A DNA stretch of 64,000 nucleotides from Mycolicibacterium arabiense. GTDB taxonomy: Bacteria > Actinomycetota > Actinomycetes > Mycobacteriales > Mycobacteriaceae. Under the pieces are notes generated by a model. It was given only the letters and a program-made list of their open reading frames with translations. It did not search any database and was not told where the DNA came from. The position numbers were made by a program, and so were the translations under genes. Shown here one piece after another: positions 1-11,014 of this stretch. Position 1 is the stretch's first letter. Each line of letters starts with the position of its first letter. The DNA is taken from contig NZ_AP022593.1 in assembly GCF_010731815.2 (NCBI RefSeq), positions 5,704,001 through 5,768,000 on the forward strand, read 5' to 3'.

Positions 1-200
1 TCACGACACGTGGCGCGTCCCACCCGCAGTGCGGGTCGCCACGGGCTATGTTCTCCTCCTACGCAGATGAATATCACCGACGCGATTCGGCTTCATCTGT
101 CGCATGGTGCGGGAACGAGCGGGTAGCGTCGGGTTTCAACCGGAGCTGTCCGACGGACACAGTTATCGACGGCGATCGCAGAAAGTAGGCCACCAGGACC

Positions 201-1481
<1,281 letters not shown>

Positions 1482-1495
1482 TACGCCGAGATCGA

Positions 1496-1534
1496 ACTGA
1501 GGGCTGCGAATCCACGTGATTCGCAGCCCTCAGT
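1496..1534. terminator. Bidirectional hairpin terminator after clpX
   Basis: A 17-bp perfect stem (1496-1512 paired with 1518-1534) with the 5-nt loop CACGT lies 15 bases after the clpX stop. It sits between convergent genes, so it can serve clpX and the small minus-strand gene ending at 1551. There is no long T-run, which is common for mycobacterial terminators. Confidence 0.8.
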
Positions 1535-1550
1535 ACATTCTCACCGATCG

Positions 1551-1880
1551 TTACCCGCGTGCCGGTTCCCGCACCGTCGACATGAACAGCACCCGCAGCG
1601 TGTAGTCGGGGGCCTCGGCCGGATGCACCGTCGACGCGAATTGCACTGCGGTGGCTTCGGTGTGGGCTGCGTTCTGCGTGGCGGTCAGCATGGTGTCGTA
1701 GTCGTCGGCCGGCGAGACGCCGTCGAGTCGCCGCCATTGCGACCACCCGTCGGCGGTCGCCTGCCGCCACATCACCTCCATGGTGGTGCTGCGTTCGACG
1801 TGCAGTTGACGCAGCGAGCAGACCAGAGCCCATAGCAGGGCCACGACGACGACGGCGGTCATGACGAGATCGCTAGACAT
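1551..1880 (-). CDS. Small single-pass membrane protein, unknown function
   Basis: I do not recognise a family. The 109-residue product begins with a hydrophobic segment (about residues 5-23, rich in Val, Ala and Leu) that looks like a signal anchor. It is followed by a soluble region rich in Thr and Ala with several Trp residues. The start codon at 1880 overlaps the last 8 bases of the upstream glycosyltransferase gene, so the two are probably co-transcribed and translationally coupled. The gene is convergent with clpX and shares its terminator. It may be an accessory of the glycosyltransferase, but that is only context. Confidence 0.6.
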   Translation of the reverse strand: MSSDLVMTAVVVVALLWALVCSLRQLHVERSTTMEVMWRQATADGWSQWRRLDGVSPADDYDTMLTATQNAAHTEATAVQFASTVHPAEAPDYTLRVLFMSTVREPARG

Positions 1881-3183
1881 GCTGCGGCTCCCGCGTGGTC
1901 TCGCCGATGACCTCGTCGATGAGCGAGCCGATCTCCGCGACGCCGTCGCGGCCGGCGTACGCGCGCTGCAGCCGGCGTGCGGCGGAGCGGTAGCGGCTCG
2001 TACCGAGGACGGCGGTCACCGCAGCCCGGACCGCCTCGACGCTCGGCGTCCCGGTGCGCAGGTTCACTCCGGCGCCGAACCATTCGACCCGGGCGGCGAC
2101 CTCCGGTTTGTCCTCGGTGTTGCCCGCGACGACGAGCGGTACCCCGTCGAGCAGTGCCCGCTGCACTGCTCCATAGCCGCCGTTGGTCACCATGACGTCG
2201 ACCATCGGCAGCAGCACGTCGTGGGGGATGAACTCGGCGACGAACGTGTTCGACGGCAGCCTCGTGCCGATCTGCGACACCGGACGGCCACCGGTCGAGA
2301 CGACCACGGTGACGTCCTCCTCGGCGAGCGCGGCGATGGTGGGCTCGATCAGCCGGGTCAGGTCGGCGTTGTCGATGGTGCCCTGGGTGACGTGGACGAC
2401 GGGGCGGCCCGACGACAGTTCGCCCCACCATTCGGGCGCGACGAACGCGTCCGTCGGCTCGGGGGTGACCGCGCCGACGAAGCGCACGTGGTCCGGCAGA
2501 TCCGAGCGGTCATACTCGAACTCGGGCACGGTCGGCACGATCAGCCGGTCGGCGAGCACCGCGGAGTCGAGCAGGAAGACCGGCAGCTTCGGCAGTCCGA
2601 GCGCCCGCAGCATGGTGTTGGCCGAGCGGTGCGCCGGGCGCAGCAGCGCCTTCTGCGCCGCGACGTTGAGCGCCGCGTTGCGCACCCGCCCGAGTGGACC
2701 CGGCATGGGGAGCATCCCGGTTCCGCCTGGCGCGGTGTCACGGCTGGTGAGGAACAGCGGCGTCGTGGAGTAGGTGAGTACCGGCGGTCGGTCCGCCCGG
2801 TCGCCTAGCAGCATCGGGAGGATGCCGAGGAAGAATGCGTCCGTCATGACGGCGTCGAAGTGGTTGTGCGACAACAGTTCGTCGAGTGCGGCGGCCTGGT
2901 GCGGCATGGGACGGACGAAGACGTGCTCGACGTCGAAGTTGAGTCGTGCGGTGCCGGACGTCTCGGCGCGGCCGGGCAGGTCGGCGTCCAAGGACGAGCC
3001 GTCGAAGTCGGCGCCGTAGGGCAGCGGGTGAAAGTGCGCGCCGGTCGAACGCACCCGGTCGGCGTGCGTGGCGGACGTCAGGAACGTGACGCGGTCACCG
3101 CGGGCGACGAGGCCACGCGCGACGCTCGCCAACGGTGCGACGTGTCCTAGGGGTGGGCAGGCGGCGATCAGGATCTCGGCCAT
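1873..3183 (-). CDS. UGT/MGT-family glycosyltransferase
   Basis: The 436-residue product resembles macrolide-type and UDP-glucuronosyltransferase-like GT1 enzymes that transfer sugars from nucleotide donors to lipids or small molecules. The N-terminus has the usual acceptor-domain start with AACPPLGHVAPL, the Gly-His pair being typical of the catalytic His region. In the C-terminal half, HVTQGT near residue 265 and the acidic/Asn segment VVAGNTEDKPE near residue 358 match the donor-binding region of the family. Length is normal. The ATG at 3183 is the only start that keeps the Rossmann strand. In mycobacteria such enzymes include the rhamnosyl and glucosyl transferases for glycopeptidolipid and phenolglycolipid, but no such cluster is nearby, so the acceptor is unknown. 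Confidence 0.85.
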   Translation of the reverse strand: MAEILIAACPPLGHVAPLASVARGLVARGDRVTFLTSATHADRVRSTGAHFHPLPYGADFDGSSLDADLPGRAETSGTARLNFDVEHVFVRPMPHQAAALDELLSHNHFDAVMTDAFFLGILPMLLGDRADRPPVLTYSTTPLFLTSRDTAPGGTGMLPMPGPLGRVRNAALNVAAQKALLRPAHRSANTMLRALGLPKLPVFLLDSAVLADRLIVPTVPEFEYDRSDLPDHVRFVGAVTPEPTDAFVAPEWWGELSSGRPVVHVTQGTIDNADLTRLIEPTIAALAEEDVTVVVSTGGRPVSQIGTRLPSNTFVAEFIPHDVLLPMVDVMVTNGGYGAVQRALLDGVPLVVAGNTEDKPEVAARVEWFGAGVNLRTGTPSVEAVRAAVTAVLGTSRYRSAARRLQRAYAGRDGVAEIGSLIDEVIGETTREPQHV

Positions 3184-3294
3184 GGTGAACGTCCTCTCGA
3201 AGCGGGTTTACGACTGACGTCGATGCTTCGCGATCGAGGGATGTGCAGCTTGGAGGTCGTGTGGAGAAAGCGTGGAGAAGTGGTGCAGAGGCGG

Positions 3295-4119
3295 TCAGTG
3301 CTCGACGCGGTCGGGCCTGCTGTAGACGTTCATCGACTGGCCGCGCAGGAAGGCGACCAGCGTCAGGCCGGCCTGGGTGGCCAGGTCGACGGCGAGTGAC
3401 GACGGCGCCGACACGGCGGCCAGCACCGGGATGCCCGCCATCACGGCCTTCTGCGTCAGCTCGAACGATGCGCGGCCGCTGACCAGCAGGACCGTGCCGG
3501 TGAGCGGCACGCGTTGGTTCTCGACGGCCCACCCGATGACCTTGTCGACGGCGTTGTGTCTGCCGATGTCCTCGCGCACCACGAGCATCGTGCCGTCGGC
3601 GGTGAACAGCGCCGCGCCGTGCAGGCCGCCGGTGCTGGCGAACACCCGCTGAGCGCTGCGGAGTTGATCGGGCATCGCGGTCAACGTCTCGGCGCTGACC
3701 ACGGTGGGGTCGTCGCCGGGGGAGTGCCTGCTGATCTGGCGGATGGCGTCGATGGAGCCCTTGCCGCACACGCCGCACGACGAGGTCGTGTAGAAGTTGC
3801 GGGTCACGTCGACGTCGGGCATGGGTACGCCCGGCGTCAGGCGCACGTCGAGCACGTTGTAGGTGTTCAGCCCGTCTTCCCCGGCGCCGCGGCAGTATTC
3901 GACCCGCGCGATGTCGTCACGGCCGCCGATCACGCCCTCGGTGAGCAGGAAGCCCTGTGCCAGTTCGACGTCCGAACCGGGGGTGCGCATGGTGACGGTG
4001 ATGGCGGTGCCGTCGATCCGCAGTTCGAGCGGCTCCTCGACGGCGAGTGTCTCGGGCCTGGTGGTGGTCGACTCGGCGGTGAGGTGACTGGCGCGCCGCC
4101 GGACCGTCACGCGTCCCAT
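3295..4119 (-). CDS. fdhD: Formate dehydrogenase accessory sulfurtransferase FdhD
   Basis: FdhD moves sulfur from a cysteine desulfurase to the molybdenum cofactor so that formate-dehydrogenase-type enzymes become active. The ATG at 4119 gives 274 residues, the normal size; the open frame continues upstream but that part reads as low-complexity out-of-frame sequence. The conserved CGVCGK motif carrying the two redox cysteines is visible near residue 117, and the C-terminal half keeps the [10 protein letters not shown] and [13 protein letters not shown] segments of the family. The start overlaps the end of the upstream oxidoreductase by 13 bases, so the two form a coupled pair. The context supports FdhD serving that enzyme. 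Confidence 0.96.
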   Translation of the reverse strand: MGRVTVRRRASHLTAESTTTRPETLAVEEPLELRIDGTAITVTMRTPGSDVELAQGFLLTEGVIGGRDDIARVEYCRGAGEDGLNTYNVLDVRLTPGVPMPDVDVTRNFYTTSSCGVCGKGSIDAIRQISRHSPGDDPTVVSAETLTAMPDQLRSAQRVFASTGGLHGAALFTADGTMLVVREDIGRHNAVDKVIGWAVENQRVPLTGTVLLVSGRASFELTQKAVMAGIPVLAAVSAPSSLAVDLATQAGLTLVAFLRGQSMNVYSRPDRVEH

Positions 4120-6479
4120 GATGACCCGCTGACGAGATCCTCTGCTGCGCTTGCCGGTTCGAAACGGATGACGACGGCCTTCGACACCGGGGTGTTCGAC
4201 TTCTCGGCGACGTTGTCGAGCGCCACCAACGAGTTGGTCTCCGGGTAGTACGCCGCGGCGTTGCCGACGGGCGTCGAGTAGGGCACCACCATGAAGTCCT
4301 TCGCGCGCCGTTCGGAGACGCCACCGTCGGCGTCGGCGAACTCCGACACCAAGTCGACCCGAGACCCCTCGGAGAGGCCGAACGCCGCGATGTCGGCGGG
4401 GTTCACGAACACCACGCGGCGGCCACCGCGCACGCCGCGGTAGCGGTCGTCGAGGCCGTAGATCGTGGTGTTGTACTGGTCGTGGCTGCGCAGTGTCTGC
4501 AGCACCAGCCTGCCCTCGGGCACCGGCACCCATTCCAGCGGGTAGACGGCGAAGTTCGCCTTCCCGGTGTGCGTCGGGAACTCGCGGGAGTCGCGCGGGC
4601 CGTGCGGAAGCTGGAAGCCGTCGGGCGCACGCACCTTGGCGTTGTAGTCGGCGCAGCCCGGCACGACCGCGCCGATCGCGTCCCGGATGGCGTCGTAGTC
4701 ATCGTTGAACGTCTCCCACGGCACCGGGTGTGCCGGGCCGAGCAGCTCGCGGGCGAGCTGACACACGATCGCCACCTCGCTGCGCACCTCCTCGCCGGGC
4801 GGGTGCAGACTGCCACGCGACAGGTGCACCATCGACATCGAATCCTCCACGGAGACCTGCTGTTTGCCACTGGCCTGGACGTCGCGGTCGGTGCGGCCGA
4901 GTGACGGCAGGATCAGCGCCGTCTTGCCGTGCACCACGTGGCTGCGGTTGAGCTTGGTCGAGACCTGCACCGTCAGTGCGCAGTTGCGCAGCGCGGCTTC
5001 GGTGACTGCGGTGTCGGGCGTGGCCAGGGCGAAGTTGCCGCCCATCGCGATGAACACCTTCGCGCGGCCGTCGCGCATGGCGCGGATGGAGCCCACGGTG
5101 TCGAGGCCGTCCTCGCGGGGACTGGTGATGCCGAAGCGCTGGTCGAGCGCCGAGAGGAACGTCTCGGGCATCTTCTCCCAGATGCCCATGGTGCGATCGC
5201 CCTGGACGTTGGAGTGCCCGCGCACCGGACACAGGCCCGCGCCGGGCTTGCCGATCATGCCGCGCAACAGCAGCAGGTTGGAGATCTCGGCGATCATCGC
5301 CACCGCGTGCTTGTGCTGGGTCAGGCCCATCGCCCAGCAGGCGACGGTGCGCTCGGAGTCGGCGAGCATGCGGGCCACCTGCTCGAGCTGTACCCGGTCG
5401 ATGCCGGTGGCCTCGACGACGGTGTCCAGATCGATTGCGCGGGTGCGCCTCTCGTACTCGTCGAAGTTGGCGCAGTGATCGGCGATGAACTCGCGGTCGA
5501 CGACCGTGCCGGGCGCGCGGTCGTCGGCCTCGAGCAGCAGCCGGCCAAGACCGGCGAACAGGGCCATGTCGCCACCGAGGCGAATCTGCACGAACTCGTC
5601 GGCGATCGGGACACCGTGCCCGACGACGCCGTTGACCTTCTGCGGATCCTTGAAGCGGATCAACCCGGCCTCGGGCAGCGGGTTGATCGCAATGATCTTG
5701 GCGCCGTTGTCCTTTGCCTTCTCCAGGCTCGACAACATGCGCGGATGGTTGGTGCCCGGATTCTGCCCCGCGACGATGATGAGGTCGGCCTCGGTGACGT
5801 CGGCGATCGTGACCGAGCCCTTGCCGATGCCGATGCTCTCGGTCAGCGCGGCACCCGACGACTCGTGGCACATGTTGGAGCAGTCCGGCAGGTTGTTGGT
5901 GCCGAAGCTGCGCACCAGCAGCTGGTAGAGGAACGCGGCTTCGTTGCTGGTGCGTCCCGAGGTGTAGAAGACGGCACCGTCGGGGTCGTCGAGGGCGCGT
6001 AGCTCATCGGCGATCAGGCGGTAGGCGTCGGCCCAGTCGATGGGCCGGTAGTGGTCGTCGCCGGCGCGCAGGACCATCGGATGGGTCAGGCGACCCTGCT
6101 GCGAGAGCCAGTACTCGGGCCTGCCCTCGAGGTCGGTGATCGAGTGCCGTTCGAAGAATTCCGGCGTGACGACGCGCTTGGTGGCCTCCTCGGCGACGGC
6201 CTTGGCGCCGTTCTCGCAGAATTCGGCGAACTTGCGGCCGCCGTGCTCCTCGGGCCAGGCGCAGCCGGGGCAGTCGAAGCCCTTGCGCTGATTGAGCCGC
6301 ACCAGCGACGCCGCGGTGCGGAACGGCCCCATCGACTTCACGCTGCGCTGCAACGACACCATCACGGCCTTGACGCCGGCGGCCTCGTGTTCCTGCCCGG
6401 TGACCGTGGTCGCGTGCTCGTCGTAGTCGACCTCGATGTCCCGCGTGACGCCGCGTCCCCGCCGCAATCGAATCGCCAT
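4107..6479 (-). CDS. FdhF/YdeP-family molybdopterin oxidoreductase
   Basis: The 790-residue protein belongs to the molybdopterin-guanine-dinucleotide oxidoreductases related to the formate dehydrogenase alpha subunit. It has a CxxC motif (DCPGC) near residue 89. A Cys-His pair (SNMCHES) near residue 203 sits where formate dehydrogenases have selenocysteine/cysteine followed by histidine. [11 protein letters not shown] and the C-terminal [10 protein letters not shown] segments are typical of the YdeP branch. Only the single CxxC pair is visible at the N-terminus, so a classical four-cysteine iron-sulfur site is doubtful. Coupling to fdhD suggests a sulfurated Mo-bisMGD enzyme. Formate is a possible substrate, but YdeP relatives are linked mostly to acid or redox stress, so the reaction is not assigned. 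Confidence 0.88.
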   Translation of the reverse strand: MAIRLRRGRGVTRDIEVDYDEHATTVTGQEHEAAGVKAVMVSLQRSVKSMGPFRTAASLVRLNQRKGFDCPGCAWPEEHGGRKFAEFCENGAKAVAEEATKRVVTPEFFERHSITDLEGRPEYWLSQQGRLTHPMVLRAGDDHYRPIDWADAYRLIADELRALDDPDGAVFYTSGRTSNEAAFLYQLLVRSFGTNNLPDCSNMCHESSGAALTESIGIGKGSVTIADVTEADLIIVAGQNPGTNHPRMLSSLEKAKDNGAKIIAINPLPEAGLIRFKDPQKVNGVVGHGVPIADEFVQIRLGGDMALFAGLGRLLLEADDRAPGTVVDREFIADHCANFDEYERRTRAIDLDTVVEATGIDRVQLEQVARMLADSERTVACWAMGLTQHKHAVAMIAEISNLLLLRGMIGKPGAGLCPVRGHSNVQGDRTMGIWEKMPETFLSALDQRFGITSPREDGLDTVGSIRAMRDGRAKVFIAMGGNFALATPDTAVTEAALRNCALTVQVSTKLNRSHVVHGKTALILPSLGRTDRDVQASGKQQVSVEDSMSMVHLSRGSLHPPGEEVRSEVAIVCQLARELLGPAHPVPWETFNDDYDAIRDAIGAVVPGCADYNAKVRAPDGFQLPHGPRDSREFPTHTGKANFAVYPLEWVPVPEGRLVLQTLRSHDQYNTTIYGLDDRYRGVRGGRRVVFVNPADIAAFGLSEGSRVDLVSEFADADGGVSERRAKDFMVVPYSTPVGNAAAYYPETNSLVALDNVAEKSNTPVSKAVVIRFEPASAAEDLVSGSSWDA

Positions 6480-6511
6480 GACTCCAGCCTAGGCTTCCTG
6501 CCGCGAGGGCT

Positions 6512-7597
6512 TCAGCGGTCCGGCGGAGTGACGATCTGGATCACCCCGGCGGTCACGCCCGCGATGAAGAGACGGCCGGTGGTGGCGTCGACCCCGAGTG
6601 TGTACGGGTTCTGCACGGTCGTGATGCGAGCGACCTCCCGCGGGGTCGGCTGCGCCATGTCGTAGCCGACGACCTCGTTGGTTCCCGACGACGCCACCCA
6701 GAGCCGGTCGCGGGTGGGGTCGTAGGCGATGCCGTAGGGCCCGCCGGGCTGCTCGACGCTCGCGAGTTCGCGCGGCGCGGTGTCGAAGACCCGGATGGCG
6801 TCGCCGCGGGTGTCGGTGGCGATGTACCGGCCGTGCTTGTCGGCGACGAGGTGGGTGGGGCCGTCGCCCGCGGGCGTAGACCCCTTGATGGTGAGGGCGT
6901 CGGCGTCGTACACGGTGAGGTCGTTCTTGCGGACGTCGAGCATGCCCATCAGTTCTCCGACGGGGGCCATGCCCGCGGGTTGCACGCTGTCGGTGAACAC
7001 CTTGACGATCTCGTCGCCCCGCAGCACCGTGGTGGTGCCACCCAATTCGTTGGCGACGAACAGCGTCCCGTTGGGCGTCTCCGACGCGTCGTGGGGCACG
7101 GTGCCGGTGATGATCTGAGGCTCGGCGGCGCCGCCGGGCAGGTCCACCCGGACCAGGGCGTTGGCGCTCTCCACCGGCACCAGGACCGGCCCGCCCGGAC
7201 GCGCGAGCTGCAGGTGTCGGACGAACCCCGGCAGCGGTGTCCTGCCGGTGACCGCACCGGTGTCGGCGTTGATCAGCACCAGTTCGTTGGGGTCGCGCTT
7301 GGCGACGGCCACCGTCCGGGTCACCGCATCCACGACGACGCCCTCCGGAGCCGTGCCCACGGGTACCAGGCGTCCCGGCGGCGTGACGCTCGGCGTCGGC
7401 GCACGCTGCGGCTCGGCGGGTGGGGGCAGCTGATCCGACGGCGGGCGCGTGCCCTCGGTCGGAACGCCCGGCGGCAACAGGCCCGTCGTGGTGGCCGGCG
7501 CGGCGGCCTCCGAACTCGTCGATGGCGCCGGTGTGGTGTCCTGTGACCCGCAGGCCGCGACGAGCAGTGCGACGGCGGTGAGCACGAGCATTCGCAT
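6512..7597 (-). CDS. Beta-propeller (YncE-like) lipoprotein
   Basis: The product has a lipoprotein signal ending in VAAC with the lipidated Cys16. A Pro/Thr/Ser-rich linker covers about residues 20-75. The rest, to residue 361, consists of repeated beta-propeller blades of the YVTN/YncE type (for example EGVVVDAVTRTVAV and GIAYDPTRDRLWVA). Proteins of this type are surface-anchored and usually bind ligands or partners; no catalytic residues can be named. Two ATGs six bases apart compete as starts. The gene ends 32 bases before the start of the molybdopterin oxidoreductase gene on the same strand, so it lies upstream of it in the same transcription direction and could be the first gene of that unit. 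Confidence 0.8.
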   Translation of the reverse strand: MRMLVLTAVALLVAACGSQDTTPAPSTSSEAAAPATTTGLLPPGVPTEGTRPPSDQLPPPAEPQRAPTPSVTPPGRLVPVGTAPEGVVVDAVTRTVAVAKRDPNELVLINADTGAVTGRTPLPGFVRHLQLARPGGPVLVPVESANALVRVDLPGGAAEPQIITGTVPHDASETPNGTLFVANELGGTTTVLRGDEIVKVFTDSVQPAGMAPVGELMGMLDVRKNDLTVYDADALTIKGSTPAGDGPTHLVADKHGRYIATDTRGDAIRVFDTAPRELASVEQPGGPYGIAYDPTRDRLWVASSGTNEVVGYDMAQPTPREVARITTVQNPYTLGVDATTGRLFIAGVTAGVIQIVTPPDR

Positions 7598-7679
7598 GCG
7601 GTGGGGTTACCCCCGGAGCGGCCGATGGCTCGACTCGGGCCGATCCGTAATAAGACGTCACGGGTAGCGAATTCTGTCG

Positions 7680-7695
7680 GTGACGCGGACGTAAC
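7680..7695 (+). promoter_or_regulatory. Candidate GlnR box upstream of the type III glutamine synthetase
   Basis: GTGAC-N6-GTAAC is found about 80 bases before the glutamine synthetase start. It fits the actinobacterial GlnR half-site pattern gTnAC-N6-GnAAC and the AC-N9-AC pattern recalled for M. smegmatis. The match is by eye, to one site only. Confidence 0.4.
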
Positions 7696-7775
7696 GAGTT
7701 CGGCATCGAGCGTTCCTACGGTTGGCCGGTCGAGTCCGCGAATCGTGTGCGGGCACACGCAGCGATAGGAACCCC

Positions 7776-9950
7776 ATGAGCGGAAACGCGGTGCGCCTGC
7801 AGGCGATCACCAACGTCGAGGCGTACGTGCCTCCGGCCATCAGCTTCGACCCGGCCGAGGCACCCGGAGAGATCTGGGGCACCAACGTGTTCACGCTGGC
7901 CGAGATGCGACTGCGGCTGCCGAAGGCAGCGTACAAGTCCGTCGTCGCGACGATCGAGAAGGGCGCCAAGCTCGACCCCGCGATCGCCGACTCCGTCGCC
8001 TCGGTGATGAAGGACTGGGCGCTGTCCAAGGGCGCCACCCACTACGCGCACGTCTTCTACCCGATGACCGGCCTGACCGCCGAGAAGCACGACAGCTTCC
8101 TCGAGCCCGTCGGCGACGGCCAGACGCTGGCCGAGTTCGCGGGCAAGACGCTGATCCAGGGCGAACCGGACGCGTCGAGCTTCCCGTCGGGTGGATTGCG
8201 CAGCACGTTCGAGGCACGCGGCTACACCGGCTGGGACGTCACCAGTCCCGCCTACATCCTGGAGAACCCGAACGGCAACACCCTGTGCATCCCGACGGTG
8301 TTCGTCTCGATGACCGGTGAGGCGCTGGACTACAAGACGCCGCTGCTGCGCAGCCAGCAGGCGATGGGTACGCAAGCCGAGCGCATCCTCAAGTTGTTCG
8401 GCCACGTCGACTTCGACCACATCGTGTCCTTCTGCGGCCCGGAGCAGGAGTACTTCCTGGTCGACCGGCACTTCTTCCTGTCGCGCCCCGACCTGATCAA
8501 CGCGGGTCGCACGCTGTTCGGCGCGAAGCCGCCCAAGGGCCAGGAGTTCGACGACCACTACTTCGGCGCCATCCCCGACCGCGTGCTGGGCTTCATGATG
8601 GACACCGAACGGGAGCTGTTCAAGCTCGGCATCCCGGCCAAGACCCGCCACAACGAGGTCGCGCCAGGGCAATTCGAGATCGCCCCGATGTTCGAGCGGG
8701 CCAACATCGCCGCCGACCACCAGCAACTGCTGATGACGACGTTCAAGAACATCGCCAAGAAGCACGGCATGGAGTGCCTGTTCCACGAGAAGCCGTTCGC
8801 CGGCGTCAACGGGTCGGGCAAGCACGTCAACTTCTCGCTGGGCAACGCGCAGTTCGGCAGCCTGCTGGTGCCCGGTGATACCCCGCATGAGAACGCGCAG
8901 TTCCTGGTGTTCTGTGCCGCGGTGATCCGGGCGGTGCACAAGTTCTCCGGCCTGCTGCGGGTCTCGGTGGCCTCGGCCACCAACGACCACCGCCTCGGCG
9001 CCAACGAGGCGCCGCCCGCGATCATCTCGATCTTCCTGGGCGACCAACTGGCCGACGTCTTCGAGCAGATCGCCAAGGGAGCGGCGACGTCGTCGAAGGG
9101 CAAGGGCACCATGATCATCGGCGTCGACACGCTGCCGGTGCTGCCGACCGATCCCGGCGACCGCAACCGCACCAGCCCGTTCGCGTTCACCGGCAACCGC
9201 TTCGAATTCCGCGCGCCGGGCTCGGGCCAGACGATCAACGTGCCGATGATCATCCTCAACACGATCATGGCCGACTCGCTCGACTACATGGCCACGTGGC
9301 TGGAGAAGGCCGTCGGGGAGGGCGCGGACTTCGACGAGTCCGTGCAGAAGCTGTTGACGGAGATCATCACCGAGCACGGCGCGGTGGTGTTCAACGGCGA
9401 CGGCTACTCCGACAACTGGCAGGTCGAGGCGGAGGCCCGCGGACTGCCGAACCTCAAGACGACGCTCGACGCGATCCCCGAACTCGGCAAGCCCGAGGCC
9501 ATCGAGGTGTTCGAGAAGTACGGCGTCTTCAACGCGCGCGAGCTGCACAGCCGCGAAGAGGTCCGCTACGAGATGTACGCGCTGACAGTCGGAGTGGAGG
9601 CCAAGCTCACCCTCGAGATGGGGTCGACGGTCATCCTGCCCGCGGCCATCCGGTACCAGACCGAGTTGGCGCAGAACGTTGCGACGCTGAAGGCGGCCGG
9701 GATGGAACCCGACCTGACGATGTTGAAGACGGTGTCCGCGCCGATCGCGGACCTGACCGCCGCCTTGACTGCGCTCAAGGCCGGGATGGACGCGCACGGC
9801 GGGGATTCGGCCGCCGAGGAGGCCGCGCACGCCCAGAGCCTGCTGGCGCTGATGGACGACGTCCGTTGGGCCGCAGACACTTTGGAGAACCTCGTCGCCG
9901 ACGACCTCTGGCCCCTGCCGACCTACCAGGAGATGCTCTACATCCTCTGA
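7776..9950 (+). CDS. Glutamine synthetase, type III (GlnN-like)
   Basis: This enzyme makes glutamine from glutamate, ammonia and ATP in the cytoplasm. The 724-residue length is that of type III synthetases, far above the roughly 450-480 residues of types I and II. Family landmarks are [12 protein letters not shown] near residue 224, [12 protein letters not shown] near residue 293, [14 protein letters not shown] near residue 343 and [12 protein letters not shown] near residue 469. The ATG at 7776 was chosen over an in-frame codon 18 triplets upstream because it starts the recognisable protein and has GATAGGA before it. A candidate GlnR box lies upstream, which suggests control by nitrogen status. 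It differs from the GlnA1-type enzymes usual in mycobacteria and may be a nitrogen-limitation isoenzyme. Confidence 0.95.
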   Translation: MSGNAVRLQAITNVEAYVPPAISFDPAEAPGEIWGTNVFTLAEMRLRLPKAAYKSVVATIEKGAKLDPAIADSVASVMKDWALSKGATHYAHVFYPMTGLTAEKHDSFLEPVGDGQTLAEFAGKTLIQGEPDASSFPSGGLRSTFEARGYTGWDVTSPAYILENPNGNTLCIPTVFVSMTGEALDYKTPLLRSQQAMGTQAERILKLFGHVDFDHIVSFCGPEQEYFLVDRHFFLSRPDLINAGRTLFGAKPPKGQEFDDHYFGAIPDRVLGFMMDTERELFKLGIPAKTRHNEVAPGQFEIAPMFERANIAADHQQLLMTTFKNIAKKHGMECLFHEKPFAGVNGSGKHVNFSLGNAQFGSLLVPGDTPHENAQFLVFCAAVIRAVHKFSGLLRVSVASATNDHRLGANEAPPAIISIFLGDQLADVFEQIAKGAATSSKGKGTMIIGVDTLPVLPTDPGDRNRTSPFAFTGNRFEFRAPGSGQTINVPMIILNTIMADSLDYMATWLEKAVGEGADFDESVQKLLTEIITEHGAVVFNGDGYSDNWQVEAEARGLPNLKTTLDAIPELGKPEAIEVFEKYGVFNARELHSREEVRYEMYALTVGVEAKLTLEMGSTVILPAAIRYQTELAQNVATLKAAGMEPDLTMLKTVSAPIADLTAALTALKAGMDAHGGDSAAEEAAHAQSLLALMDDVRWAADTLENLVADDLWPLPTYQEMLYIL

Positions 9951-9973
9951 GTTCTCCGGGTGACCGTTCCCCC

Positions 9974-10033
9974 GCGAGCGTGCGTGTCTGCGGCCGACAC
10001 GCCGGGCTCAGACCTGAGTTCACGCACGCTCGC
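9974..10033 (+). repeat. 60-bp palindromic intergenic element, copy 1
   Basis: The ends form a 13-bp perfect inverted repeat that extends to 17 bp with flanking CCCC/GGGG (9970-10037). Copy 2 at 10944-11003 is the same element in reverse orientation; 52 of 60 positions agree after reverse complementing. It lies between the convergent glutamine synthetase and TIM-barrel genes and could also terminate both. Confidence 0.75.
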
Positions 10034-10080
10034 GGGGTCACGGTGCCCGGTCGGCACGCCGGGGATGCTGCGCCTGCCGG

Positions 10081-10929
10081 CTACAGCACGGCGCGAGCGG
10101 TGTCCGCTGCGACCCGAAGCGCCTCAGACACGGGTAGCGCCCGGAAGTCGTCGGACAGGATCTCGACACCCCAGGGTCCGTCGAAGCCGTTGTCGCTCAA
10201 CACCTCGACCAGACCTCGCAAGTCGAAAACGCCCTGGCCGCACAGCAAGCGGTTGTGCACGGTGTCCTCGAACAGGGTGCCGACGACTTCGGCGGCCGCA
10301 TCGTCGAGTTCGACGCCGAACACCATCCCCGGTTTCAGGGCGTGGCGCAGCTCGTCGAGCGAGGTGCCCGCGCGGAACACGTGCCACGCGTCGACCAGCA
10401 GACCCACAGCGGGATGGTCTGCGGCAGCGACGATGTCGACACCCATCGGCACCGTGGCGATGCGCGAGAACGGCATGGTCTCGATTGCGATCCTGGTGCC
10501 GTGGTCGGCGGCTTCGTGGGCCAGTCGCCGCAGCGGCTCGACGAGCGACTCCGGCCGGGAAGCCGGCGGACCGAGTTCCGAGCCGATCTTGATGAACGCT
10601 GGCGACAGCACGTCGGCGGCATCGAACAGCAACTCGCGCACCTCGAACGAGTGGTGGGCGGCGCCGCGGGGGATCCACCACCTCTCGATGAGTTCGATCT
10701 CGACGTGGGTCAGCCCAGCGTCTGTGATCAGATGCCGCAGATGACCCAATCCGATGGAGTCGCGGATGGCTCGAAGGTCGTCCTGGATGAGGCCCAAGCC
10801 GACGTACCCTGCGTCGGCGACCGCGCGGATGCGCTCGGCGATCGGCACGGGGCTGGTTGCAGGGACGTGCATCGGCGACGTATCGCCGGCGCTCGTCCAT
10901 GCGGTCGCGACGAGTCGGGGTTCGGTCAT
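10081..10929 (-). CDS. Sugar phosphate isomerase/epimerase-like TIM-barrel protein
   Basis: The 282-residue product has the xylose-isomerase-like/AP-endonuclease-2 barrel: the N-terminal VATAWTSAGD, the strand GYVGLGLIQDDL, and metal-binding candidates in HVEIELIERWW, IAIETMPFS and LLVDAWHVFRAG. It is the last gene in the direction of the inositol operon, separated from iolH by an 85-base gap holding one 60-bp palindromic element, with the second copy beyond its stop. That bracketing suggests it was added to, or can be read separately from, the iol operon. The sequence is distinct from the IolE and IolH proteins in the same run. Substrate unknown; a keto-inositol or keto-sugar epimerase role is an inference. 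Confidence 0.8.
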   Translation of the reverse strand: MTEPRLVATAWTSAGDTSPMHVPATSPVPIAERIRAVADAGYVGLGLIQDDLRAIRDSIGLGHLRHLITDAGLTHVEIELIERWWIPRGAAHHSFEVRELLFDAADVLSPAFIKIGSELGPPASRPESLVEPLRRLAHEAADHGTRIAIETMPFSRIATVPMGVDIVAAADHPAVGLLVDAWHVFRAGTSLDELRHALKPGMVFGVELDDAAAEVVGTLFEDTVHNRLLCGQGVFDLRGLVEVLSDNGFDGPWGVEILSDDFRALPVSEALRVAADTARAVL

Positions 10930-10943
10930 GTCACTCCTCTGTC

Positions 10944-11003
10944 GCGAGCGTGCACGAACTCGGGTTTCGACCCGGCGTGTCGCCCGCAGACACGCACGCT
11001 CGC
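10944..11003 (-). repeat. 60-bp palindromic intergenic element, copy 2
   Basis: This is the inverted partner of the element at 9974-10033. Its termini are the perfect 10-bp pair GCGAGCGTGC/GCACGCTCGC. It lies between the iolH stop and the start of the terminal TIM-barrel gene, both on the minus strand, so it could form a strong hairpin in the operon mRNA. Confidence 0.75.
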
Positions 11004-11014
11004 CGAAAGAAGTG

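Noticed and set aside
22..36. Palindrome ACCCGCA-G-TGCGGGT upstream of clpX
   Set aside because: Short, GC-only and without a supporting second site; the neighbouring gene that would give context is outside the window.
7716..9830. Open frame of 704 codons on the minus strand opposite the glutamine synthetase
   Set aside because: It is an antisense shadow caused by GC-rich third positions; its product is Arg/Gly/Val-rich with no family motif, while the plus frame is a clear enzyme.
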